From: Avena insularis
Lineage: Eukaryota; Streptophyta; Magnoliopsida; Poales; Poaceae
Reading direction: 5' to 3'
NCBI GenBank assembly: GCA_023614405.1
Contig: CM042694.1
Coordinates: 115,566,685 to 115,630,684, forward strand
Length of the DNA stretch: 64,000 bases
Shown: piece by piece, positions 45,075 through 57,421 of the stretch
How the letters are laid out: the number at the start of each line of letters is the position of its first letter
How positions within the stretch are numbered: the stretch's first letter is position 1
Notes under the pieces: model-generated
Databases searched by the model: none
What the model was told of the DNA's origin: nothing
Seen by the model: only the letters and a program-made list of their open reading frames with translations
Made by a program: the position numbers and the translations under genes

Positions 45075-46767
45075 TGTTGGAGATATGCCCAAGAGGCAAT
45101 AATAAAGTGGTTATTATTATATCTTTATGTTTATGATAAATGTTTACATCCCATGCTATAATTGTATTAACCGGAAACATTAATACTTGTGTGTTTTGTA
45201 AACATAAAAGAGTCCCTAGTAAGCCTCTTGTTAAGCTAGCTTGTTGATTAATGGATGATCATGGTTTCCTGATCATGGACATTGGATGCCGTTAATAACA
45301 AGATCATATCATTAGGAGAATGATGTGATGGACACACACCCATAGTAAGCGTAGCATAAGATCAAGTCATTAAGTTCATATTGCTGTAAGCTTTCAAATG
45401 CATAGTAACCTAATCCTTCGACCATGAGGTTGTGTTAATCACCATCACCGGATGGGTACTTTGATGACATCAAACACCGCTTCGTAACTGGGTGGTTATA
45501 AAGGTGTCATTGGGTATTCTGAAAGTATGTGTTGAAGCGCATGGACCAACATTGGGATTTGTCCATCCATATGACGGATAGATATGCTCTGGGCCCTCTC
45601 GGTAGAATTTCATCTAGTTAGCTTGCAAGCATGTGACTAGGTCACAAGGGATGACATAACATGGAACGAGTAAAGAGTACTTATCAGTAACGAGGTAGAA
45701 CTAGGTATGAAGATACCAACGATCAAACCTTGGATAAGTAGAATATCGCGTGACAAAGGGAATTGGTTTCGTATGTTAAATGGTTCTATCGATCACAAAG
45801 TCATCGTTGAGTATGTGGGAGCTGTTATGGATCTCCAGATCCCGCTAATGGTTATTGATCGGAGATGTGTCTCCATCATGTCTACATGTTCACGAACCGT
45901 AGGGTGACACACTTAAGGTTCGAAGTTGTTTTCAGTAGATATGGAATATGCGTTGGAGACCGAATGTTATTCGGAGTCTCGAATTGGATTCGGGACATCA
46001 CGAGGAGATACGGAATAGTCCGGAGAATAAGATTCATATATTGGGGATCATTTTCTAAGTTAGGAAATGTTCCGGAGTGTTTGTATGGAGATTCTAGAAG
46101 GTTTCGGAATGTTCTGGAAGGTTCTAGAAGATTTCTTGGAGTTTGCTTGAAAACCAAGAAAGGATCAAGGAGTCTTTGTGGGGCAAGACACGGATTCGTG
46201 GGGGAGGAGGATTCCTCCCCCCTCCCAATCCGCCGGCCAAGGAGGGAGGGGAGTCCTACTAGGACTCCCCCTCCCATGGCGCCTCCCTCCTTTAAATAGA
46301 GGGGAGGGGGCGCCACCCCCTTGCACTCTCCCATAACAAACCCTAGCCGCCGCCTCTCTCCTCCTCCTTCCCTCTGCTCTGGCTTAGGCGAAGCCCTGCA
46401 GAAATCTCTACTCCACCACCACCACCATACCGTCGTGCTGTTGGGATTCCATGGAGAAAATCTACTACCTCTGCTGCTTGCTGGAACAGGGAGAGGAAGG
46501 TCTGCTTCGACTCCACACGTGTGACCGATTGAAGGCGCTTTAACGTGGTTGGAAGGATCGTCCACATGATCTTGAGATCGGCAAGTGATCGACTAAATCA
46601 ACCCCGAGATCTAATCTCGTAACGCTTTCGGATCTACGAGGGTTAGTACAGATCTATCTCGTTGCACATGTCTAATAGATTAGATCTTGGCTTTTATCTA
46701 GATTAGATCTGGGTTTTGTTCGTTCTTGCGGTAGAATTTTTTTGTTTTCCATGCTACGAACCCATCA
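45075..46767 (+). repeat. Copia-4 5' LTR
   Basis: 1693 bp, TGTTGGAGAT...CCCATCA, with a TTTAAATAG box at 46291-46299. Very similar to the 3' LTR, more so than the two LTRs of Copia-2 are to each other. Confidence 0.92.
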
Positions 46768-49700
46768 GTGGTATCCGAGCCGTGTCTATACGTAGATCTA
46801 TTGCACGAGTAGAACACAATGGTTTTGTGGGCGTTGGTGCTCGTGCCGTCTTTTGCTTTGTGTACTTTGCATCTTGCGGTATGGTGGGATGAAGCGGCTC
46901 GGGATAACCTTACATGTCATCGCACATGAGACTTGCTCCACAGTTGACGTGCAACTCGTATTGCACAAGTGGCTTTGCGGGTGTCTGTCTCTCCCATCAT
47001 AGTATAGATCCAATCTACACTTTGCACTTGATAGCACTTGTATCAACGTTGTGGTTCAGTTTTGTAGGTAAGATCCGTTCTTATTCGAAAGCCCCAAACC
47101 ACGTAAAACATGCAAAGAAAATTAGAGGCGTCTAACTTGTTTTTGCAGTTTTTTTTTGATGTGATATGGCCATCATGTGATTGTGATTATATTTGATGTA
47201 TGCAATGATCCTTGTTGTAATATGGCAACCGGCAGGAGCCTAATGGTTGTCTTTAATTCTGTTAAGACCTACGTGTCTATTCATCTTGTAATAGCTTTAT
47301 TCCAAGTAGTTGTAATAGTTCTTTGGATGATGGACAACCATGAAGTGGCGCCACTGACCTTGACGCAATGCTGGTGATGATGGAGATCATGTCCGTGCTT
47401 TGGATATGGAGATCAAAGGCATAAGAATAAAGGGCCATATCATATCACACTAATTATGAATTGCCTGTGCTGTTAATCCTTTATGCATCTTGTATTGCTT
47501 AGATCGCGATGGTAGCATTATAAGATGATCCCTCTCACTAAATATCAAGTAATAAAGTGTTCGTCCTTAGTAGGCACCGTTGCTAAGACTCGTCGTTTCG
47601 AAGCATCTCGTGATGATCGGGTGTGATAGATTCTACGTGTGCATACGACGGGTGAAAGCCAGATTTGCACACGGATACTAAGGTTAACCTTGACGAGCCT
47701 AGCATGTACAGACATGGTCTCGGAACACGGAATACCGAAAGGTAAAGCATGAGTCATATGGATGATATGATGAACATGTTGATTGTTCGCCTTTAAAGCT
47801 ACATCATCTCACGTGATGATCGGACTTGGTGTAGTAGATTTGGTTCGTGTAATCACTAAAACAAATGGAGGGATGTTGTTTTGAGTGGGAGTTCATTTGT
47901 AATATGGATTAGTCGAACTCAATTTATCATAAACACAATCAAAGTGAATTTGCATAGTTTGTTGTAGTCATTGGAATCCGTTCACCACCTTATGCTTAGT
48001 TATAGTTGAGATAGTAGAACTATAGAAATTCTGGATATTTGCTTTACGAACTGGTATCGTATTGTTTTGAGTGTCAATCTAAAGTTTAAAAGTCATATTG
48101 AAAACTTTCAGCAAACTCCGTTTACTCTGTGAAGTTTAATAAACAGTATTAAATCAAGAGTAACAATTCCAGTGTTAGTATCTAATGTATCATGTTTGCC
48201 TCCATGATTCTTGATACTCAAAAGATTGTTTTTAATATCAAGTTTATCTAAGAGCTGAAAGCAATGTTTCAGAAACCATCATATGTGAAAAGTATTGCGA
48301 TATCTAAAACAATGTGTTGGTTACAACATGATAGAGTATATGTCTTCATATTTGATGAGAATTTGTTAAGGTTGGAGACGCTAGTCGTCCTAATCCTCCA
48401 AAAGGTTTTGAAAAAGAAACATTATACTCGCAATTCACCTTTATAAGCTATAACAGCTTGATCATGAAAGTTGTCATGATAAGGATGAATAGAAGATGTA
48501 AGTAAAATGTTTACTACACTAAAAGATTACTAAAGAATGGAATTTTGAAAGAATGCCAAACATTTGATGAAGGTGATCCACTTCAAAGTGCAAGTCCAAA
48601 GGTATTAGTATTTGACTATACACACTTTGTACTATGTGTCATGTGAATGACACCACTATTGATGTTGATAGATTCTTTTAAAAGAAAAGGAATTGTTGAA
48701 AGAGAATCTATAAAATATTTGGCAGAAAAGAAAACATTGGAGATATCCAACTTAGGTATATAGAAGATACATGTTATGGCTGTATTCCTTGGTTGTTAAA
48801 CAATGTGGTTCTGCGGTATTGGATACCGAATTGGTTGGTATGAAGTGTCATACAGGACAACACAATTCATGAACTGCAATGGCCTAAGTAACTAGCAAGA
48901 GAATATGTGATGATGTTCATTGAAAACAAACAAAGGGTTGTTGTGTTGCTCGTTAACATCAAAGCTTACCTTCAAGATTTGTTTCAATAATTGTTATTTT
49001 TATTAGGTATTATGATGACAAAAAGTTGTTCAAATAATTACCGTATTCCATAATAGATGGATGATATACAAGTCTGGTTGGAGAAATAACGACCATAAAA
49101 CTAATGCTAAAATGTCGCAAGACAAATGCTTGAAAGATCACTTCAGTGACATCATTGTTTAATTTATATTTAATACATGTAGAAACTCCATTTTGATGGA
49201 TTTTTGTAGTCTTTGATTTTGATCAAATGACGCTTGTGATACTTTCCTGGAGATAATTAAAACTCGTTCAGAGGCCAAAGAGGAAAGAACGAATAACTGA
49301 TTGGAGTTTGTACATATTGATGTATATAGTTCATTATGTGTAGTCGTGGGCGATGGATTTCAACTTCATATGCTTTCTCCGAAGATTTGAGTGATTATAT
49401 GTATATACTTACTCAATAAGGAAGAAGTATGAAACATTTGAAAATGTTCAAAGACTTTCAAGATGAAGTGAAAAATTATTGTAACAAGAAAGATGTTTGA
49501 GTTACAAGTTTAGCAAAACACCTAAGATTTGAGGAATCGTTCCATGGATTTGCATTTCCCAAAACACCATAGGAGTATGGAGTGTTCAAGATATGTAATG
49601 AAACCTTGTTTGACATGGTAAGATCAAAGGTGTCGTTTATAAAACTGCCATTATATTTTAAAGATTAAAGCTTTAGTGACTACCGCTTTTACACTAAAAA

Positions 49701-51729
49701 AGAGCTCCATCGTGATATGTTGAAATGACACCATATAAGTGATGGTTTGGGATAAAACCCAGGTTGTCCTTTCTTAAATTTTTTGGTATGCTAGGCATAA
49801 GTAAAATGTTTACAACCAAAGTCGGATGAGCATGTCTTTGTAGGTTATTTCGAATAACCATTGGGTATTCCTCCATAACACCGAAGACAAAAATTGTTTG
49901 TCGTTTAGAATGTCGAGTTTTTTGAGAAGGAATTTTTGGTGAAAAGTCAACTGGGAGGACAATAGAACTTTGACAAGGTTGTTGAACCTTGGCTAATATG
50001 TGCTGAGTTGCGCAGCGTCAGAAAGTGTCCCGGAGGCAGCAACAATGCTCATGGCTCACGTGCCTCAAAGGTTGTGGTCACAGAGATCTAAGTTCCTATT
50101 GAACCAAGTAGGTCGGGTAAGTAATCAAATGCCAAGATTTGAGAGTTAAATCATTGTTGTTTGACAATGATGAACCAACTACATGCAAAGAAGCAATGAT
50201 GGGCCCTGACTTCGTTAAGTGGCTTGAAGCCATAAAATCCGTGATAATTCCATACACGAGAAAACAAGCTTTGAATTTGAAAGACCCTCTGGAAAGGTGT
50301 AAGACCTTACAGTCGTATATGGATCTATAAAGAAATAGACATGGATGTTTCACATCTATGAAATAGTCGACATGTCGGAAAGAGTTTACGACAATGTTCA
50401 AGGAATTGACTATGATAAGATTTGATCTTTCATAGCGATATTTAGTCTAGACGGATTAATGTAGCAACCACTACATATATTTTGGTATATGGTAGTTGAA
50501 CAAACAAAACAAGTTCTTCTAATAGAATGGTTACCTAGGATGTGTCGATGACACGATCCAAAGGGTTTTGTTAATTCAAAGGATGCTAAGAGAGTATGCA
50601 AAACTTCAATGGTTGAAGTGAGCATCGCGGAGTTGGAATCTTCACCGTGATGAAACCGTTAAAAGGTTTAATTTCATCAGAGACGATGAAGATGTTTGCA
50701 TTTTGCAAGAAATTAAGTGGGAGCGCTAAGACATATTTCTAATACATTATGTGAAAGATATATTGTTGATTAGAAATGATGTATCTTTTATTGACACGGG
50801 TTAAGAATTTCATTTCGATGAAAGACTTAGGCATAACCCAAGAATTAGGCATCAATGTCTATATGGATAGATTGAGGCGCTAATATGATTTTGCCAAATG
50901 TACATAGATAAGATGTTGAATGAGTTCAATATGGAAACAACAAGAAAGGTTCTTGACGCACGGAAAGGACTGAATCAAGATTCAAGTGTGTTGACACAAG
51001 ATTCAAGTGTTTTGACACTTGGTGAAATCACAATAATATTTTGATCAATCATTCTTTGAGATGTACACATCCAGATATGTCCTATGCTCTAAATGTTATG
51101 AGCATATACCAGAATGACTCATAAGATGATCATTGGACAATAGTAGGGATATTCTTATGATCTTTGGAAGAACTAAGAATATATTATTTATATAGTGGTG
51201 ACAAATAGTTCATAGTAAATTGTTACATTGATACTAGTTTTGTCACAAATTAAGTTTATCTCAATTTAAACTATGGGTGGCACAATGTAATGGAAAGGAA
51301 GTTCCATAACGGATTTGGTTGAGTACCAAAGTTAAAACATTATGACAGATACTACAACAAAAGGCTAAGTATATGCGCTATTGTAGCGACAAATGAGGGC
51401 ATTTGCGTCAAGTAGTTTGTTATCAAACTAGGTGTGGTTCATAGCGGGATAATACTATGAAGATACATTGTATGACAATTGTATCAACATGATTTAATCC
51501 CAAGGAACTAAAGGTCTCACCAAAGGACCAAATTTATACAATGCCATCTATTTGGAGAATGAGTAATGTGTAGAGACGCAAGGAAATGCAAATACACACG
51601 GACCTGGAAGTGTCATATCCGAAGATTATGTTTACCACTAGCAATAGTGTCTATACAACACCAGAAAGCCATAGGTGTTGAATGCACAAGTTTTTAACTA
51701 GATTATTGACTCTAGTGCAAGTGGGAGAC
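46768..51729 (+). pseudogene. Copia-4 internal region, decayed
   Basis: Leader to about 47690 resembles Copia-2. The following sequence shares derived positions with Copia-3: AGTTCATTATGTGTAG near 49330 against AGTCCATTATGTGTAG at 22119, and GTTGTTGAACCTTGGCTAA near 49980. No gag start equivalent to 8266 is present. Pol relics (integrase, RT, RNase H) can be followed in order but are full of stops, so no protein is expected. With intact LTRs, PBS and PPT it may have moved using proteins of a relative. Confidence 0.85.
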
Positions 51730-53429
51730 TGTTGGAGATATGCCCAAGAGGCAATAATAAAGTGGTTATTATTATATCTTTATGTTTATGATAAATGTTT
51801 ACATCCCATGCCATAATTGTATTAACCGGAAACATTAATACTTGTGTGTTTTGTAAACATAAAAGAGTCCCTAGTAAGCCTCTTGTTAAGCTAGCTTGTT
51901 GATTAATGGATGACCATGGTTTCCTGATCATGGACATTGGATGCCGTTAATAACAAGATCATATCATTAGGAGAATGATGTGATGGACACACACCCATAG
52001 TAAGCGTAGCATAAGATCAAGTCATTAAGTTCGTATTGCTGTAAGCTTTCAAATGCATAGTAACCTAATCCTTCGACCATGAGGTTGTGTTAATCACCAT
52101 CACCGGATGGGTACTTTGATGACATCAAACACCGCTCAGAATCGGGTGGTTATAAAGGTGTCATTGGGTATTCTGAAAGTATGTGTTGAAGCGCATGGAC
52201 CAAGATTGGGATTTGTCCATCCATATGACGGATATATATGCTCTGGGCCCTCTCGGTGGAATGTCATCTAGTTAGCTTGCAAGCATGTGACTAGGTCACA
52301 AGGGATGACATAACATGGAATGAGTAAAGAGTACTTATCAGTAACGAGGTAGAACTAGGTATGAAGATACCAACGATCAAACCTCGGATAAGTAGAATAT
52401 CGCGTGACAAAGGGAATTGGTTTCGTATGTTAAATGGTTCTATCGATCACAAAGTCATCGTTGAGTATGTGGGAGTTGTTATGGATCTCCAGATCCCGCT
52501 AATGGTTATTGATCGGAGATGTGTCTCCATCATGTCTACATGTTCACGAACCGTAGGGTGACACACTTAAGGTTTGAAGTTGTTTTAAGTAGATATGGAA
52601 TATGCGTTGGAGACCGAATGTTATTCGGAGTCTCGGATTGGATCCGGGACATCACGAGGAGATCCAGAATTGTCCGGAGAATAAGATTCATATATTGGGG
52701 ATCATTTTCTAAGTTAGGAAATGTTCCGGAGTGTTTGTATGGAGATTCTAGAAGGTTTCGGAATGTTCTGGAAGGTTCTAGAAGATTTCTTGGAGTTTGC
52801 TTGAAAACCAAGAAAGGATCAAGGAGTCTTTGTGGGGCAAGACACGGATTCGTGGGGGAGGAGGATTCCTCCCCCCCTCCCAATCCGCTAGCCAAGGAGG
52901 GAGGGGAGTCCTACTAGGACTCCCCCTCCCATGGCGCCTCCCTCCTTTAAATAGAGGGGAGGGGGCACCACCCCCTTGCACTCTCCCATAACAAACCCTA
53001 GCCACCGCCTCTCTCCTCCTCCTTCCCTCTGCTCTGGCTTAGGCGAAGCCCTGCAGAAATCTCTACTCCACCACCACCACCACACCGTCGTGCTGCTGGG
53101 ATTCCATGTAGAGGATCTACTACCTCCGCTGCTCGCTGGAACGGGGAGAGGAAGGTGTGCTTCGACTCCGCACGTGTGACCGACTGCGGAAGCGCTGCCG
53201 AAACGTGGCGCCGGAAGGATCGTCCACACGATCTTGAGATCGGCAAGTGATCGACTACATCAACCCCGAGATCTAATCTCGTAACGCTTTCGGATCTACG
53301 AGGGTTAGTACAGATCTATCTCGTTGCACATGTCTAATAGATTAGATCTTGGCTTTTATCTAGATTAGATCTGGGTTTTGTTCGTTCTTGCGGTAGAAAC
53401 CTTTTGTTTTCCATGCTACGAACCCATCA
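51730..53429 (+). repeat. Copia-4 3' LTR
   Basis: 1700 bp copy of the 5' LTR with a TTTAAATAG box at 52946-52954. Differences from the 5' LTR include CTTCGTAACTGGG versus CTCAGAATCGGG (45480 and 52135). Confidence 0.93.
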
Positions 53430-55029
53430 ACTCATGAGAGATTTGTCGAGGGCGTCAAAAGTGTATAACTGGAAGAGTTTTGAAAAGTCAACACGGACCT
53501 CGTCGGGTGGGAAGTAGTACTCATGTGGGACTTTCGCCACGATCATTATCCTGTCCTCCTTTACGGCTTTCAAGTACCATTTATGTAAGCTCCGCATTTG
53601 TGTTGGCAGTTGTTGGAACTGCTCATCGCTGACCAAAGGCATCCCTGGGACATATCTAGGGACTACAGCAGCCTTGGGTAACTTGTCATCTTGGGAGCCT
53701 AGCAATTCTTTAACAGTCACATTCATAGCGGCTGCAAGCTTCGCAGCTTCTTCCATATCCTGCTGGGGAACGTCATAGGATAACACCTTGAGGGGTTGGA
53801 TCGATTGTTTGGTCTGTTTCCAGAGTTGGGGGACGTCCCTTCTTTTTCCGCTTGCTTTGCTAGCGCTAGTATTGTTTGCACTTGGTTTGTTTGCACTTTT
53901 ACTTGATTTCCTCCAGCTTGCATTTTTACTTTATTTTCTCTTCTTCACTTCCTTCTGAAGTGTGCGTAGATAGTCATCTGGCTTATGGTGCAATTCATAC
54001 TGCGATTTGTGTTCAGAAAACCAAGTGCATATTCTTTTTGCTTCTCGGTGTATACCGTGGCGGGCTCGGGTTTCTTCTTTTGAAAATGCGTATCACATTG
54101 GGCCTTTGTGATTGCTGCGTTTTCCTCGTCAGTATGATCGTAAGGTCTGATGGGAAGATTCTTATGAGGTACTCTTGGGAGGGGCGACATTTGTTGTTTT
54201 GGGATGCTGCATCGGTTAGTACTCATCGACGGGGCACGCTTCCACTTGTCCTTAGAGGGCGGCGAAGACGGCTGACCCTGTGGGGAGATCGAGATGGACT
54301 CGCGATGTGGTGGTCGTAGTCATGGGGTGGGCTTCTTGGAGGTGAAGGTGACATGCGACAACTCGGAGGCGGTGTTGGCCTTGGCGTCGAGCCTGGAAGC
54401 TTGATGTTATTCTTATCCCATAAAATGATACCACCTAGTACTTCTCCGAGTGTCCTCTCACCTTTAGGTCCAGGGATGTCAAGCTCCATTGAGTCCCACC
54501 CCTTTGCGATTTTATCCACCCGACTTTTGCATAGCCAACTGAAATCTCACAGCCATGCCAGCGTGCGTCAGGTGGACAAGGTAAAGCACATCCGACCGCC
54601 ACCTTCACGGATATGTTCTTCACCTTCTGATGGATCTCACAAGATATCTGCTCCTTGATTCCATCCACGGGGTAGCCGGGACCGCCATCTATCATCCGTG
54701 CATCGTCAAACGGGACCTCCGATTCAGCCACGCTGCTTCTCCGCTGAGATGGGACGGCGGTAATATCGAGTGCAGGATCTTGCAGGCGCGCTACTCCTCG
54801 AAGTTCGTCAATTTTCTGCTACTGCTTTTCATTTTTTCCTAGCAACTGGTTGAACCTGTCACCCTCGTCCTCCTCCCGTCGCTTCTTTGCTCTCTCTCGG
54901 CTTCTATAACTATCTTTGTCATTGGGAAACCCAACCCCCCACGTATAACTAGGGCCAAGGCCTCATACTCGTCCTCCGCGTTCTTTATTCTCGAGGACTA
55001 GGTGGATCCATAGTTTCTGCAAAATGCGA

Positions 55030-55705
55030 GATGCACACAATATTTCTATACAATATTTCAATTGTTACACAAATATTTCTATACAAATATTTCTATGCAA
55101 TAATATTTCTATACAATATTTCAATTGCAACACAATATTTCTATGCAATAATATTTCTATACAATATTTCAATTGCAACACAAATATTTCTATACAAATA
55201 TTTCTATACAAATATTTCTATGCAACAATATTTCTATTCAATATTTCAATTGCAACACAATATTTCTATGCAATAATATTTCTAGACAATATTTCAATTG
55301 CAACACAATATTTCTATGCAATAATATTTCTATACAATATTTCTATTCAATATTTCAATTGCAACACAATATTTCCTATACAAATATTTTCCTATACAAA
55401 TATTTCCTATACAAATATTTTCCTATCTTCCTATACAAATATTTCCTAAAATATTTCCTATACAAATATTTCCGATACAATATTTTCTATACAAATATTT
55501 CCTATACAAATATTTCCTAAAATATTTCCTATACAAACATTTCCTATACAATATTTTCTATACAAATATTTCCTATACAAATATTTCCTAAAATATTTTC
55601 CTATACAAATATTTCCTATACAATATTTTCTATACAAATATTTCCTATACAAATATTTCCTAAAATATTTCCTATAGAAATATTTCCTAAAATATTTTCC
55701 TATTT
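55030..55705. repeat. AT-rich minisatellite
   Basis: About 680 bp of short units built on ACAATATTTCTATGCAATA and, further right, ACAAATATTTCCTAT and CCTAAAATATTT. The left half has a higher-order unit of about 60-65 bp ending TTTCAATTGCAACAC. The right half is a simpler 13-16 bp array. It separates the CACTA gene from the GC-rich terminal part. Open frames across it are translation of the repeat. Confidence 0.9.
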
Positions 55706-56024
55706 TCCTAAATCTTACCGAGAGGCGCTCGACGGAGGGGCTGGCGGTGGCGGCCGGCGAGGGGATGGGCGCGGGGAGGCGCGGCCGGGGCGGTGGCGGT
55801 CGCCGAGCTCGTGGCGACCACGGCGACGGAGGGACTAGCATGGGGAGGAGCTCGACGGAGGGGCCGGCGGTGGCGGTGGCGGCCGGGGAGGGGCACGGTG
55901 GCGCCGACGAAAGTTTTGGCAGCCTGGCGGCGTTGTGTGTGCTCCTCGCGATGCTCCAAGTCCCGATCGGTGGATTCGACCGGGGACGAAGGCGCTATAA
56001 ATACCCCCCCCTACCCTTAGGTCC
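55706..56024. other. GC-rich CACTA segment with no supported gene
   Basis: Rich in GGCGGTGGCGGCCGG and GAGCTCGACGGAGGGG repeats (two copies of GCTCGACGGAGGGGC at 55728 and 55850). Overlapping open frames on both strands follow from GC content. It may contain a 5' exon of the CACTA gene on the minus strand, but I cannot show that. Confidence 0.45.
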
Positions 56025-56225
56025 CGGTGCGTGGAACCAACCGGGACAAAAGGGGGGTCTTTAGTCCCGGTTGGTGCAACGCAGCGGGACTGAAGGAGGT
56101 CTTTAATCCCGGTTGGTGCAACACACCGGGACTAAAGGGGGAGGGGGGGCTTTCGGCCCAGCGCGCTACAGAGCCTTTAGTCCCGGCTGGTATTTTGGGC
56201 CAGGACAAAAGGTCCAAATTTGCAC
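56025..56225. repeat. CACTA subterminal repeats, distal side
   Basis: Tandem and inverted copies of TTTAGTCCCGGTTGGTGCAAC and ACCGGGACTAAAGG, mirroring the arrays at 43545-43740. They place the missing CACTA terminus to the right of this point. Confidence 0.8.
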
Positions 56226-56339
56226 GCGCTGGGCCGAAACTAGCGAGCTGTACTGTTTTTTCAAAAAATTGAATTTACATACTATTATATTTTTTAAAAT
56301 TTTGAATTATTCAGTTTTTTCATAGTTATGAATTTGAGA

Positions 56340-56668
56340 AAACTTTCAACATGAAAAGTTCTTGAATTTGAATAAGTAATCCAAATCCATTTTCTGTTTT
56401 ATCAAATAATTATTTTAACTAGTCAAACTATTAACTACTTTGCCATTTTCAATTTAAAAATGCATTAACTATTATATTTTGCATATTTTTGAATCTCACT
56501 AAACTTTCAACATAAAAATGCTTTAATTTGAATAAGTAATCCAAATCCATTTTATGCTTTATAAAATAATTATTTTAACTAGTCAAACTATTAATTTTTT
56601 GCCATTTTCAATTTAAAAATGCATTAACTATTATATTTTGCATATTTTTGAATCTCACTAAACTTTCA
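56340..56668. repeat. 160 bp tandem repeat at the broken end of the CACTA
   Basis: AATTTGAATAAGTAATCCAA starts at about 56365 and again at 56524, a 160 bp period. Each unit ends AAACTTTCAACA; the second unit stops exactly at the duplication junction. Confidence 0.8.
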
Positions 56669-57206
56669 ACAGGTTTTTTTACCCAGGTTCAGGACCCCTA
56701 CATGGTGGGAGAAAGGCTCCTTATATAGGGCGGCGTCGGGCCGCTTCCCCTGGTTCATCGGTGGGAAGGGTCACCATAGGGCCGTGCACCAAAGCGCCGG
56801 TCTACGAGACTACTTTGGGTGGACTTGGTCCAGCTCGCCACATTCCAGTCCACCCTCCTGTAAAGTGTCCTTGGTCGAGAGTATTCGAGGCAAGAGGCTG
56901 TCACGCCAAGCTGGTGAGTATCCGAGGCGAGAGGCTATCACGCTAGTTCCCCGGGTGCAGTTACTGTCTTGCCCCGGACTCACCCGAGAGTATCCGAGGC
57001 GAGGCATCACGCCAAGCTGGGGTAGTCACATCCTTGGGAGACGTTGCTCTCCCTCTAGAGGGGGCTTCGCGAGGCAGGCCCGGCCTGGTCCCTCGAGAGG
57101 CGCCTCACCTCTAGAGGGCTTAGTCTTCAAGGGCGAGGGGCCTGTCCAGCCTGGGGATGTGGCACCCCGGATGCCAGGGATCCGACAGGCCTGGTAGTGT
57201 CCCACA
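56669..57206 (-). repeat. Truncated gypsy LTR at the start of copy B
   Basis: Equivalent of 27604-28144. The part of the LTR next to the gypsy interior is missing, so no gypsy body precedes it. Confidence 0.85.
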
Positions 57207-57421
57207 GCTTTTTGTCAGGGCTAGGCGCCAATGCGTCCCATCGTCTCCGGCACGTGCCGGTGGAAACCCCGACACTGGAGTAATGGAGTCTCCACCGCCC
57301 CCTCCCCCTGCATGCCCATAAATCCCGCTCCGCCTACCACACCGCCCATGACTCTCTCCCAATCCCTTCCGCTACCGCCGCAAACCCTAGATCACCTCAC
57401 ACATCATCTCCACCGCCGATC

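Larger units (their letters stand above)
45075..53429 (+). mobile_element. Copia-4: full-length, non-autonomous chimeric Copia element
   Basis: 8355 bp, LTRs 45075-46767 and 51730-53429, perfect target duplication ACTCA (45070-45074 and 53430-53434). The PBS at 46769-46780 reads TGGTATCCGAGC, one change from the initiator-tRNA match. The PPT is CAAGTGGGAGAC at 51718-51729. LTRs and the first part of the leader match Copia-2, while from about 47690 the interior follows the decayed Copia-3 type. It lies inside an exon of the CACTA gene. Confidence 0.94.
43998..54975 (-). pseudogene. CACTA-borne gene with Ulp1-type (C48) cysteine protease domain, split by Copia-4
   Basis: Minus-strand multi-exon gene. 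From 5' to 3': a charged region from about 54975 (SYRSRERAKKRREEDEGDRF) to 54435, interrupted by TAG at 54819-54821; frames at 54223-54519 and 53945-54226; an exon at 53435-53786 that ends in Copia-4 and resumes at 45059-45074. Then exons 44776-44948, 44572-44682, 44412-44481, 44215 to about 44305, and 43998-44120. Introns show GT-AG borders (for example 44683-44775). The protease part contains FHW (His), EVMD (Asp), and QPPGTNLCGFYVC (Gln and Cys), the Ulp1-like triad order. An in-frame TGA is present in exon 44572-44682. CACTA elements commonly carry such a second gene; its role is not settled. Confidence 0.78.
43531..56668 (-). mobile_element. CACTA (En/Spm) transposon, one end missing, with nested Copia-4
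   Basis: Starts CACTAGTGGAGAACATGCCTTTAGTCCCGG at 43531, next to ATG as the presumed 3 bp target duplication (the empty site in copies A and B reads TCATGGAAC). Subterminal GGGACTAAAG/CTTTAGTCCCGG repeats occur at 43545-43740 and 56025-56210. One gene runs on the minus strand. The opposite terminus is absent because the sequence switches to duplicated DNA at 56669. No transposase (TNPD-like) frame is visible, so this is a deletion derivative or the transposase part lies beyond the lost end. Confidence 0.85.

Noticed and set aside
45882..46565. 227-codon minus-strand frame in the Copia-4 5' LTR
   Set aside because: Antisense to the LTR promoter region, and the same sequence in the 3' LTR is split into other frames.
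55030..55705. CRISPR-like look of regularly spaced repeats
   Set aside because: There are no unique spacers, units grade into one another, and the context is a plant transposon.
55024..55841. Open frames of 80-140 codons rich in Tyr, Ile, Phe and Asn
   Set aside because: They are translations of the AT-rich minisatellite in several frames and both strands; the periodic peptide mirrors the DNA repeat.
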